Of a stretch of DNA of 64,000 nt, positions 46,093 through 57,144 are shown piece by piece. The stretch is from Guadua angustifolia (taxonomy: Eukaryota > Streptophyta > Magnoliopsida > Poales > Poaceae): the NCBI GenBank assembly GCA_036346375.1, contig CM070502.1, forward strand, positions 72,866,224 to 72,930,223. The letters are read 5' to 3'. Position 1 is the stretch's first letter; each line of letters opens with the position of its first letter. A program made the position numbers and the translations under genes. A model generated the notes under the pieces. The model was given only the letters and a program-made list of their open reading frames with translations. It did not search any database and had not been told where the DNA came from.

Positions 46093-49000
46093 CTAGGCAT
46101 CAGAAACTGATCGAGAGATGAGAAAGGTAGCGAAAAGATCACAATACGCATTACAAACCAGAGCCTTGGCAACCTCCTTACTGTCGATGTACGCAAGTAG
46201 TTCCTCTTGCCTGATAAGAGCCTCGTGTAAAGCCTAGATAAAATTTGCAAATGCACAGGGTAAGTGATGGCCAGTGAAATTATTGAAACTAATAAAATGT
46301 ACAAAAAAAATCTTAAGTGAACTTTGTTTGCATGTACAATAGTGAATATCGCATAGTCTGCCGAAATAGTGAGAAACAATACCATTGTGCAGTTTGGAAT
46401 TACCTTCTTTGTTACAATAAGTTCGGCTTCCAGTGCATCCACACGGCACACAGCAGCATTAAGCAACTCTTCTTTCTCGCAAGGCATTTCAGAAGGCTTT
46501 GCTTGAAGCATCTGAACCTTCTCTTCAAGCTCTCCCAGCCTTTGCAAGACTGATGAAAACAGATCAGCTTCAGCAAACCCAGGACTTGGCGAAGGGGGAC
46601 GGAATTCCTCTTTTGGAATGGAGTCTGGATATAATGCAGAGTACTGCTCTTCTAACTCATTTTTATCCGGCAACCTCTTTGTGGCAAGATCTTTAGCTGA
46701 TCGAAGGAGCATTACAATAGCCATCACACAAGCCATCAGAGGTGCAACAATCTGATCCCAAGACCTGTTGGATGACTTTGTGGTGTTTGTCAATGAAGAC
46801 TCTACATTAACGGAAAAAAGTAGCAAATATCAGGTTTTAGCAGTAACCAGAGATATCTTTTAGATCCTGAAGTTAAATTGACAAGAGCCAACCGTTGCAC
46901 TGGGACGGTGTCTTTCGAGGTTTCCATGTTGCATCCACAGCCTTGTCAACGACAGGAATATCATATTCAGGCATACGGGTAGACAAGCTAGTGGCCCTAA
47001 TCATCTTGACCTGAAAGGAAAAAGACAAGTTCAAATTTATGTGGCATAATCCATATCCATACCTGGGCAAAGGAATAGGGAGTTTATAAAACTTTCTTTT
47101 ATAATACATGGAAATTTTAAAACAGCTTGCCAGGAAATTAGGATGGAATGGAAGTAAGAGGTGCTTGGTATTACTTGTTAACCACCCAGTATCCTAGAAA
47201 GGTTGTTTATGGGATGGAGACAGGCAGTTCCAACTTCCAAATGTCTAGTCCGTTATGGAATTTGATCAATATATACAAATAATTAAGATGAATTGTTGCA
47301 TATTAACATTGCTTGATTGTTCTGGAGCACAGTGGCTTGAGTGTTCTTAGAATTCTACTTCAGTTGCCAGTGCCAGATTGAAACTGTTTCGACTGGTTCA
47401 TTGCTTGAAAACTACCACATCTTAGATACTGCTGCTATGAATACATGAAATAAAACTTTCCTAAGACTGTAAATAGCAACCTAGCATCATCTGGTACAGA
47501 GATTCTAACTAGTGTAACACCTGACGTAGAAGATGTAGGCCAGCATCACTAGTTCACTACAATAATGCTCAGTACAGTAGTACACACTTCCTCAAGAAAT
47601 CAGTTAAATTATTCATGTAAAATAATTATTAAAAAAAGGTCAATCATCATGTTGATACAAAATATATATAGGAAGGGAGGAAATAACAATTATGGAATAC
47701 TTTGTGCAATCAAAGAACAATATATGATAATTAAACTCAACTACTGACCTCTTCACGAACTGGGGTCAACTTAGGATGAGAGATGTAGCTTCTCAAGGCT
47801 TTGGGGGAAGTAACATCATCAGCTTCAGATCCAGACTCGGCAGTCGATGTATCACTCCCGTGTATCTAGCATTCCACATTAAAGCAAAATTAGGCTCCCA
47901 CATACAGCACTTAAGGAAAGAAAGCAATAGAAATTGATTGCGATACACACTGTTTGGTGCTTGGGCTTCACATAAGAAATAATTTTTTCTTCTCCATTGG
48001 AAACAGTTACAATCTGCCGAGCACACTGGGCCTCACCACTAAGGACTATCTGGTATCAATATAAAAAATGCACATATGAGAAGGGAATAAATTAAAGAAC
48101 TGATGATAGATTGATGAATAGTAGGGATCCCATGATCCATACCTTCAGTATGTTCTGGTCCTTCCAAGGTCCTTTCTCACCTTTAAGGCACCCTCCATAT
48201 TCAGGACAGGTACAAGTGCCACCAAGGAATTCCGGCAATTCACTGGTTATTTTTCACAAATGGAAGGAATAATGAGTACTGAGGATTGAATAAAAACAAG
48301 TGTCCCAAGAAGAGTACATTGAACTTCACTTACCTAGCATCAATTATTTCAAGCAGCTTGCTTTGATATTTATTCCCAAGTACCTGAAGACACATAAGAA
48401 TACCTTGGAAATCAAGTAACTTTTGCACATAAAAGATGATGTGTAGTCAGCGGAAAGACTTACATGTATCTTGGAAGTGGTTTTTGGGTCAATGAAGGAC
48501 TTCACAGTGTTCCATAACAGCCGAAAGCCCGGACCAGCATTGACAATAAACATTTGATATAGAGTCTGGAGACACAAAACAAAAAAAGGGGGACATTTAA
48601 CCCAATAAATCTGAGCAAAAAGATATACAAACACAGCACTATGCTTATCACAACAGTGGAATACAAATGGAAGTCCAGACCTCCGGGTAATTATCATTGT
48701 CAATTTTCTGCAATCGTTGAATTAATTCACGAGCAGTTTTGCTGAAATTTTTCAAGCCCTGCAAAGCATGTATTGAATTAGCACTCACTAATTGCCAGGT
48801 TTGTGACAAAAGGAACATATTGTGGAGATTAAATCTTCAGCAACATACCACGCCCTGAACATCCAGAATTGTTGTGCTCGAATCAATGTGCCTTTTTGCA
48901 GCAAGAGAGCATGCTGGAAATTTGATCAAGAAGCTCCTCTCGAATTCCTTCACGTGGTATCTTACATATCGGTCCATTGTTGTTACATGCATAAGCTTGT

Positions 49001-50902
49001 TAGGGTCAACCTTTCCAAGCCTTTCGATATAAACAGGTCTCCCCTCTTTGTCAACACCATGATAACCATGGGGATAATATTGCAGAACAGAGTCCAACTC
49101 GTTGTAATCGAAATCCTATATAGAAATGTAGTTCCAGGTGTTATTCGTAGCCAACAAAATCTAAACTGTCTCAAAGAATTAGTCTCAACGAACTAACCTC
49201 AACAATTGTATCGGTACCATACTCCTTCCTCCATTGAAGCATGTCAGTCCACATTTGTTTTGCTTTCTCAATGTCAAATCTCCTTGCTTTTAGAAATCTA
49301 TAAAAACCAATTTAAGTTAGGTTATAACAGCACGCTTGCAATGTGGAAAAGAAAATGAGACATGTCAAGCTCATGTAAAAGGGACACCATAATTAATAGG
49401 ATATATATACCTGAGCATCATATGATAGTCATCATGCTTTGCAGGCAACAACTCATCCAAAAGTAGTGCTTGTCTAAATGCTTCGACTGCTTGCAGCTCC
49501 TCTAGATCACGTACATCTTCAATAGACACAGAGAGAACCCGACTGCCACTCTTCCTCCTGTTCTTCTTCTTTAAGGAATGCCTAAACTTAGTCGATGCAT
49601 CTATAGCTTTCTTCTTCAAAGAGCCCATTCTTGTCCTCTTTTCATCTTCGGAGTTTTCAATGTCTGACTTATGGTCTCTCCGTTCATCATGACTTGAACG
49701 CCCTTCAAAACCTGAAACATTGGAATGCAAATAAGCCACTGGTAATGCAAACTTGCCCAGGTTTACAGCACTAAGTTAATTCAACGCAAAATGATTTCTC
49801 AGCAGTAAGCAGCCATATGAAATATCTACAGCTCAACATACTTAAGAGTATAACATTGGGTTTGTCTAAGGCTCTAATCTCATCCTAGCAAGACAATTAG
49901 TAAACTACAACAGACAAGGCCATGCCAACTTTTCAACAAAATGAGCTTTGGGGATAGCTTTGTTCAGGACAATGAATCCACCTAACTAGCTAAGGTTTCC
50001 AACCAGATATGCAATGTTTACAACCTTATGTGGCCAAATGTTTACAGCTACAATTGGCAGAAACATCCAATGGTCCAACTTCTACGTGAGTTTTAGAAAC
50101 AAGGATCAAACGAATACAACCATTAATCAACTCCCTGGATACAACCTAAACAAACAATAGTGTGATATTTTGAGTTGATTATGAACAAAAAGGTTCTAGT
50201 TGATACCAAAACATTGGCAAGTGCTTCCTGCGTTGAAATTTCCGGTGTTATTGTCTACCATGTTAGGGATCACAAATTTAACCTTGAACAGGTGACAGGT
50301 CAAGGCACTGTTTCATGTGGAAATCGGTCTGAAACCTTCTTGTCTTCTTCAAATCGCAAAAAAGATTCCCTCCCTTCTAGCCTAGTATATTGCTTGCCTC
50401 TGGAAGAATCCCGCACAAAGCCCTGAAGTTTATTCGCCCACAAATCCAACCTAGCCTAGCCGCTCCTTCATAGGAAACTACGCGCCCATCTAGCCAAAGT
50501 CTGAGCACCTCTGATGAGACCAAAACAAAGCAATATTGAACAGGTCAAACAACATGTCACCACGCAGCCAGACCATCCTATGACCCGATGCATACGCCTC
50601 CAACGAGTAAAAAATAAATCAAAAGAAATCTCTAATCTATTCTAAATTAGAACCCAATGAGCTCGCAGCCACCTCAATGCAACTAATTTAGTCTAATCGA
50701 ATCAACTCTGTTCATGCACAGTTCATGGTAATCTCAGGAACACGGCGAGAACCCAATGCGGCTAATCCAATCCAAACTCACGAACCAGCCGCAAACCCCC
50801 AGAAAAATCGTGAGAAAAAAAGAGCAGTTAACGAGCCAAAGAGAGCGATGGAGAAATATGGAGCTCACATGGCCGTGCGAAGCGATCGAGATGAGCCGAC
50901 AT
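46093..50902 (-). CDS. Sec14-nodulin (SFH) phosphatidylinositol transfer protein, gene B
   Basis: Encodes about 634 residues in thirteen exons: 50902-50869, 49711-49411, 49297-49198, 49115-48849, 48758-48681, 48565-48464, 48383-48334, 48242-48143, 48049-47951, 47865-47749, 47010-46893, 46801-46404 and 46233-46093. The short first exon gives MSAHLDRFARP and joins FEGRSSHDERRD, the conserved SFH N-terminus. The Sec14 domain carries HDDYHMMLRFLKARRFD, RPVYIERLG, TTILDVQGV and NAGPGFRLLW. The C-terminal part has a membrane-like IVAPLMACVMAIVMLL segment and a coiled coil (LGELEEKVQML). A 5' leader intron is likely at about 50984-51097. The last exon can read through to a stop at 46093 or splice to an acceptor near 46077, giving an ending closer to KKKxxMFCY. 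It lies tail to tail with gene A and has more introns, so it probably keeps the older structure. Confidence 0.88.
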
Positions 50903-51341
50903 GGACGGGTGGCGCTGGAATGGATCCTCCTCTCCTCCGGTCCGTGCACCTCCTCTTGCTCCTTCTCCCGACCTCCGAATCCTGAAACGGAACCCACATT
51001 CCCATCAGACACCCTAGAGCCCCCGCCCCCCAACAAAAAAACCCCAAAAAATCGTTAAAAAACCGCAGCGAGCGGAGCCGCCGGGGGATCTCGTACCTCA
51101 CGTCGGGACGCCGGCCGGCGCCGGCGAAGCGGGGGTGCGTCGGCGCTCGCGGGGGAATTTTTTGGGGAGTGGCGTCACAGGCAGGGGTGGGGGAGGAGTG
51201 GGAGTGGGCAACTTTATAGTAAGTAATGGAGGAGGCGAACACGTTCGCGTTTCAGCCCCTGTGCTTCGTCGAAATTTGAAGGATGCAAAGGTCGTGTGAT
51301 TAGCCACTTTATTTTTGTGATATATAAATGAGGATATATTA

Positions 51342-51708
51342 CTGTTTGTTTCAGCTAGGAATTATAGAAAGCAGTTTTTAAAAGTTGGAAGGTTAACAAA
51401 CAGATAGCTTTTAATTTGGATTGTAACAATCTGGAGTCCAGATTATTAGAATCCCATAATCCACCTTGGAGGAGCTTTCCTCAGCTTTTTTTTTTTACAA
51501 AAGACCATAATACCCTTCCACCTTCCAGCAAAATAAGACAATAAAACAGGCCGAGGGTACCCGTACCACAGACTTTTGCCACACAGAAACAACAATCCAA
51601 ATACACTATAATCAAGGTTACCAAACAGTCATCAACTTTTAACAATTCAGCTTTTAACAATCCAGCTTTTAAAATCTGCTTTCTATAATCCCTAACTGAA
51701 ACAAACAG
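51342..51708. mobile_element. MITE with 33-bp terminal inverted repeats
   Basis: Ends CTGTTTGTTTCAGCTAGG and, in reverse, CTGTTTGTTTCAGTTAGG, followed by ATTATAGAAAGCAG in both. TTA occurs at 51339-51341 and 51713-51715, which would suit a PIF/Harbinger TSD if four end bases (GGGT) were lost on the left. It lies in the upstream region of SFH gene B. Confidence 0.65.
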
Positions 51709-51719
51709 ACCCTTAGAAA

Positions 51720-52950
51720 GATATATTGGATTGTTGGGATAAAAACCTTGTTTGCGAAATGTAGTTTGTGTACAATATTGTCCCTCTTGAGTTATAGTAT
51801 GTCACCATTTTATAATTGTCGATTCTATGGTGTGTTTCTTGGATCTCAACTCTCACCAGTGTCGCAATTCTTTTTTCATATAAACGTGTAGACATACCGA
51901 TAAATCTCTAGATTTATTTTGATATCTCCGGTATGCATCCACCTAAGCATGCACATAAAGAAAACACTGCCTTTTTCTCTTTTAGGACTGGAAAGAAAAC
52001 TGGATGTTTCAGCAATTGAGCATTCCCACAGGGGCCAAAATGAACAACAAAAACGTCTCCCAGTTTTACAAATATCTCCCAGTTTGGTGTTTAGTTGACC
52101 GGGGCAAAAGCTTAGAGAGAGGAGAGAGATTCGGAATCGGCAACGCAACGGTGCGGGGCCCAATTGGCTGTTGCTGCACGTGGCGGGCCCACACCCTACA
52201 TGGTACGGTTACCGATAGCTTTTCATTTGGACCCTCGGCACTAGTCGTAAATACATGCGGGCCCGTGGCCTCTTGACCCACCTGTCAGTCAGACAGGTAG
52301 AAGCAGTGGGGCGTCGCTGCCTGCAGCTGGGAGGCGGTAGGTGCAGCTACGTGTCCGTTACAAACGGAGCGAAGTTGGAGAAGAGGAGGAGCCTGGGATT
52401 CTTTGCGGCGAGGCCAGACGAGACGAGGGGCTCGCTTCTCTAGGAGGTAGAGTCCGCATGGAAATGATCACTTCTCTAGCTACTACTTCTTTTCTTTTCT
52501 TTTTGGGTAAAAAATTTTTATTTTGAAAATTTTTATAAATCTAGCTTCCTCTCCCACCCCGGTAGACGCAGCGGGCCGCTTGCTGCATCTAGGGAGGTTG
52601 GTATGCCGTAGTGTTGTAACACGGGAGGCTAATGACATGGCGGGAGCAGGCGTGGCACGTGCAGGAGCAGGGAGAGGTAGTTACATGGTGCATATAGTTT
52701 GTTTACAACAGAAGAAATGAAAGATACAATGGAAAGGGAGTAGGGAGGGGTCGTTACAACGGAAGGAATGAAAGATATCATTTGATAATAAAGGGGATTA
52801 CATGGCGCATACAGTTTGGTTCAGTTCCCATATTCTCATTCGTACATTGGATAGTATAAATGGCGGCACAGAGTAGCTATGAACCTGGAGAAAAGTACGA
52901 TACAAGTGCGTAATTGTAAAAGGACAAGACGAACTGCGCTTTATAAGCGA
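51720..52950. other. Intergenic DNA
   Basis: No gene recognised. Two imperfect direct repeats are visible: TTACATGGTGCATATAGTTTG at 52679 has a counterpart at 52798, and ACAACGGAAGGAATGAAAGATA at 52756 has a counterpart near 52705. A GCACGTGGC G-box-like word lies near 52176. Confidence 0.4.
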
Positions 52951-53094
52951 AGGATATTAAGGTTTGAATGGGTAACCGTACAATACCCACAGGGAGTCTT
53001 GATCGTTAGGACGACGTGGACAAGGCTGTTGATCATGGTAGTGGAAAGCACAACTATAAGCTGGTATTGCCATAGCAGCAGCAAGTACGATAGT

Positions 53095-53540
53095 CGCCAC
53101 CAAAGTGGACAACCTCCTCATTGTTCCTCTCTTTGAGCCTTTGACGGCGTAGGTCATCGTTCTGGGTCTAAAGCTCTAAGTTTTGCTTATGGAGTTGTTC
53201 GTTCTCATTGTCAACCTTGGTGAGGTCCTCTTACATTTTGTCGAGGTGATATAGCAATGTGTGGATGTAACATTGGGCATCTATGGGAAATTGTTCGTTC
53301 ACCCATTCAGTGAATTTGCAATCCTCAGTCCGTAAGTAAAAATATGTGTCATATTGCGAGACATGCACCAAACGGTATATAAGAGTTGTAATAGTTACCA
53401 TGAATAGAGGGCATCGGTAGAAACAACGTTCTGGACTGGCATTGGACTCGTCACAAACCTGCACAACAGCATCAAGGTCGTGCTTGCATGTGGCCACTTG
53501 AGGGGCTAGAGTGGGAGGCCATCGTGGATTGAATTTTTTG
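53095..53540 (-). pseudogene. GRF-type zinc-finger-like protein remnant
   Basis: The minus strand reads CKHDLDAVVQVCDES, then ERCFYRCPLF, then DCKFTEWVNEQFP, the Cys...Cys...RxFYxC...CxFxxW pattern of GRF-type zinc fingers common in grass genomes. It is followed by a Leu/Asn/Glu-rich coiled coil (KVDNENEQLHKQNLEL) and a hydrophobic stretch in another frame (LVATIVLAAAMAIPAY). Stops lie between the finger and the coiled coil and again after it. A stretch between ERCFYRCPLF and DCKF may be an unspliced intron. Such genes are often transposon-borne. Not thought functional. Confidence 0.45.
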
Positions 53541-53544
53541 GGTC

Positions 53545-54165
53545 ACTTATTCGAATGGGAAGACCTGGACTAATGAGATCGAGATCTTAGGGACTGTAGA
53601 TTTGATGGACCTCGAGTGAAAGGTCACGGCCCTAAAACCATGAAGGGTCAGCGCCTCTAGGTGCGGTCTGACCACGTCTTCCCCATCTACCTCTCCCATG
53701 ATTTGAGGCACCTCCTCTGTTTGTCGTTGCAATAGAGTGGAGGTTGGGCTACTAAAGAAGTGCTGCTTTGGGTGGCCGGTAATTTTATAGCAGTGTGTAG
53801 TTGATGCAAGGCTGATAGAGTGGGGTAATGTGTCCCCACTTTGGTTTGAGAAAGCTTGCTGTAACGTATTGTCGCTTCGATCTGAGAAAGCAGTGGGCAG
53901 AGTATTATCAAATCAGGCTGATAAAGAAATAGCTAGCGTGTTTTCAAATCGAGCTGACAAAGCAATATGTAGTGTGTTGTACAATCGGCCAGAAAAAAGC
54001 TGATGGATGCGTGTTGTCCAATTGTCCTAATAAAATTGCTACCTTTGTGTTGTCCACTTTGTCGGACATAGATACTGACTCCGTGTGGTCAATCCACCGT
54101 ACCATAACGTGTTCGATATGGCAAACCAGGTGGGACTCTGTTGCTACGTACATTAAAATGATATA
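53545..54165. other. Upstream part of the zinc-finger remnant and intergenic DNA
   Basis: Repeats of the word AATCGAGCTGA/AATCAGGCTGA with AAAGCAAT-type neighbours between about 53850 and 54010 suggest a degraded short repeat. No reading frame with motifs was found. Confidence 0.35.
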
Positions 54166-54170
54166 TGGCT

Positions 54171-55108
54171 TGTCGGTGTTTCGTATAACCGGCAAGCAAA
54201 TTTGTAAGTATAGGGGTCACGCGTCCCCTCTTCTTGAATGGGCGAACTAATGGAGCCCTGGATTTATACTAGTTCGGGCCGAATGTCCCTACGTCCAGTT
54301 CGTGATGGTGGATCTTGTTACTCAGAGTATGGCGGTTTACATGCGAGGGCTAAGGACAGGCCCTTAGCTCTCTTCCGAGTAAGGGTGCCTGGGAGCTAAG
54401 AACGCTTGCCCGGGTCGGAAAGCTCGAATAGGGTCGAGCGAGTAAGCGAGAGAGAATGCGAAAAAATGAGAGAGAGTCCCCCCTTTGAAGGGCCCTGCCA
54501 CCCTTTATATAGATGGAGGAGGCAGGTTACACGGGAATTTGGAAGAAAAAGGTAGGGGTAAGCTATGCTCGGAGGTCTCGTTCTTCGGTCCTGGTGACTG
54601 ACGGGTTCCTATTCATCCCATGCTGGGTTGGTAGGCACAATGATATAGCGTCTTGCCGGGAAGGTGTGCACCGCCCGTCGCCTACTTTGCCGATGTCGAC
54701 GTTGCCTTGGGACGGAGCGCGTCCCTTCTCTGTGCCTGACGAGGTAAAAGGACGGTTGCTTGACTTAGCGCCCCCTGCGTCATCTTGGGAAGGGGCCATC
54801 TACCCCAAAGATTTAACGTGTCCAAGGACGTGGTGGCTTGGAGTCGACCATCAACGTGGCAGAGGTTCACCGAGGCTCGACCCAAGAGCTTGGCCTGGAT
54901 CAGGGGATGCCGACCGGTGCCCTTGGCCGGGCTCATGGGAAGCCTCGACATTGCTCGTCGAGCACTCATGGTGGTCTTCCGAGGCTAAGGATCCTTCCAG
55001 ACCCCTTGGGCCCAGAGCTGGGTCCTGAGCCCAGATGACCGAGAGAAATACGATCTTGAAATAGATGCATACTTTACTGTGGGGTACCCCTGGTATGAGT
55101 ATTCGTCA
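54171..55108 (+). mobile_element. Gypsy-type solo LTR
   Basis: 938 bp beginning TGTCGGTGTTTCGTATAACC and ending GAGTATTCGTCA, flanked by TGGCT at 54166-54170 and 55109-55113. The TGTCGGTGTTTCG start and a near-terminal GGGTACCCC are usual in grass Gypsy LTRs. CTTTATATAGATGG near 54503 is its TATA box. The long open frames inside it are by-products of GC content. Confidence 0.88.
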
Positions 55109-55129
55109 TGGCTGAACACAATTTTGTTA

Positions 55130-55486
55130 CAAGAAACTGTACTGACATAAAAATACAATTTGTTTTAACAATTTTTTTGCAGCTAAGTGTCCAAAGAGCA
55201 GGGCTCCGTGGGCTCGCCAGTTCATGTGTTCCTTTATATTGCTCAAGAGAGCTCCAATTACAAATGAGAGATACATGGGGTATTTATAAGCTCTAGGACC
55301 TGTACAAATGACCAAAATACCCCTCATAAAAATAACTAGGCTATGAGTACAAGTGAGGGGTAATAATGTCTTTTCTGGGTATAACCGTAATTCTTTGATC
55401 TGCATGTTGTATAGTCGGTCATTGGTTAAATATTCTCCAATAAAACCCATCCAAAATGTGAACAATAAATAAAATTCTCAACAATA
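55130..55486 (-). repeat. Probable Copia LTR remnant
   Basis: On the minus strand it starts TGTTGAGAATTTTATTTATT and continues with wording typical of a Copia-type LTR. The plus-strand left boundary and TSD could not be fixed, so the limits are approximate. Confidence 0.45.
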
Positions 55487-55489
55487 CGC

Positions 55490-55798
55490 TGCATAACATT
55501 ACAAGAAATAACATAAGCAACACTATTATTTTACATACTACTAATTCTATCTTACTATACTGGTACTACACTAATATTTCAATAATATGGAGCTATTATT
55601 TACTCTATACCCCGTTATTTCATGTAGGGCTAATTATATATATTAATGTTGTTATTGTCTACACTACTACCATTATACTACTAATTGCGCTAACATCACA
55701 CCAAGAACACAACATTTTTTACAAATTGTATGTCCATCCGTATATTACTCACTACACTATTATTGTATTTTATCTACTACTCGTTATACAATTATCGT
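55490..55798. other. AT-rich simple sequence
   Basis: Irregular runs of ACTACTA/ATACTA and TATTAT words. No gene or element was recognised. Confidence 0.4.
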
Positions 55799-56528
55799 CT
55801 TTATTTATACCGCTTATGTACCAATATCATGGTTTTCGTGTACTATTATTTACACTAACCATCTTGAAGCATACGACAGCCCGAGCAACGTTCAAACTAA
55901 CCTTCCTGGATATACCTGCAAAAGAAAGGCCCTCGAATCAAATGCTGAAAAATATGAACCCCAAATAAATTCATCCAAAAAATTAACCCTTAATAAATTC
56001 CTCCCGAAGCATGATTTCAAATTTCCTCTTTCACATCTCTTTTCCTTCCATTCTGTCCCACACATCCTCTCATCTCGCTCTCGGCTTCTTAGCTTACTAA
56101 AACATTTTTCTCATATGCCTCTCGCTTCCTTAGCTTATCAAACGCTTTAACTCCCTCTCCTTTTTTCCCTCGCTCGGCTTAATGCCCGATGCAAACCATC
56201 GGAGGGAGTCCTTAATTTGTAGCAGCCTCGACACATATGCATGGGAGACGCAGGTTCCATCTGTGCTTCGGCATGCCAATGGGACAGAGCGAGATGACGC
56301 GGAATACCATTCGTGCAAAAGGCTACAACATTGATGGCACGGCGCCAGTGCCCTATCGCGGTGTCGCGTGGTCCGTTCGGCAGTGCAAAGGCTCAAGCCC
56401 CCCTAGCATGTGTGTTGAGTGGCTCGTCGGGTGGACTTTCCAAATACTAAAGGTCGCTAGAATATTTCTAGCGTCTCGGCAGCGTGGCAAAGTCGATTTC
56501 AACCCTTCGGCTACGCAGACAAGTAGGC
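55799..56528. repeat. Segmental duplication, copy 1
   Basis: This roughly 730-bp block matches copy 2 (57145-57386 joined to 58922-59422) at most positions. It starts CTTTATTTATACCGC and ends in CTTCGGCTACGCAGACAAGT. It includes TTGAAGCATACGACAGCC and the CTTCCTTAGCTTA-type repeats. No protein was recognised in it. Confidence 0.85.
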
Positions 56529-56735
56529 TTGAAAACGGTTCGAATAGTTTCCGACCGATCCGGATAGTTTTCGGATACGGATAGTTTCGGATCGGATTTT
56601 TTCGGATAGTTTCGGATCGGATACGGATTCGGATATTTTTTATCGGATACGGATACGGATTCGGTATCACACTATCCGACGGATACGGATACAGATTATC
56701 CGATGAACAAGATACTCGGATATCCTGAAGAGCAC
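56529..56735. repeat. CGGATACGGATAGTTT repeats
   Basis: A dense run of CGGATA-based words in varied order (CGGATACGGAT, CGGATAGTTTCGGAT). It begins with GGCTTGAAAACGGTTCG directly after duplication copy 1. This composition is found near the ends of some grass DNA transposons, but no terminal repeat or TSD was identified. Confidence 0.55.
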
Positions 56736-57144
56736 TCTGGGCAATACCACCGAGACCACAATACCAACGGGCTTTACCTTTTAGTCATTACCTCATTTTC
56801 TTCCTTTCAACTCCACGGCTCCAGCCCGGACTCCCCTCGCAGCCTCGCTTTCTCCAGGACGGGCCGAGTAAAAACCCTAGCCGCCGCCCTCCGCCACTCA
56901 GCGAGAGTAGAGATCGCGACCCCGGCAGGCCCCTTCCCTTCCTCCCCAGCCCCGACCGCCTCACGCCGATGAAGAGGTAGCGGCGGCGCTGCTGCAAGGC
57001 GGAGGATTTGGTGGCGCGCGAAGGATTTGGGGGAAACCTTGCGGGGCTCGCCTCCGGAGCCTCATTTCCTCCGCGGCCAATGGTTAGCTTGCGCTTATTT
57101 GCTACGAGGCAGCTGATTTGGTGGCGCCATGAGGGCACTCAGCT
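56736..57144. other. GC-rich, gene-leader-like DNA
   Basis: AAAACCCTAG (telo-box) at about 56872, then GCCGCCGCCCTCCGCC and a GC-rich stretch, look like a plant gene leader. The ATG at 56969 is followed by a stop after three codons. It may be a captured 5' fragment. Confidence 0.3.

Noticed and set aside
52957..53157. Small secreted peptide gene on the minus strand (hydrophobic start, Cys residues)
   Set aside because: The hydrophobic run is out of frame with the coiled coil of the zinc-finger remnant and has no support as an independent gene.
54513..55028. 171-codon plus-strand frame
   Set aside because: It lies wholly inside a solo LTR defined by TG...CA ends and a TGGCT duplication, and has no recognisable domain.
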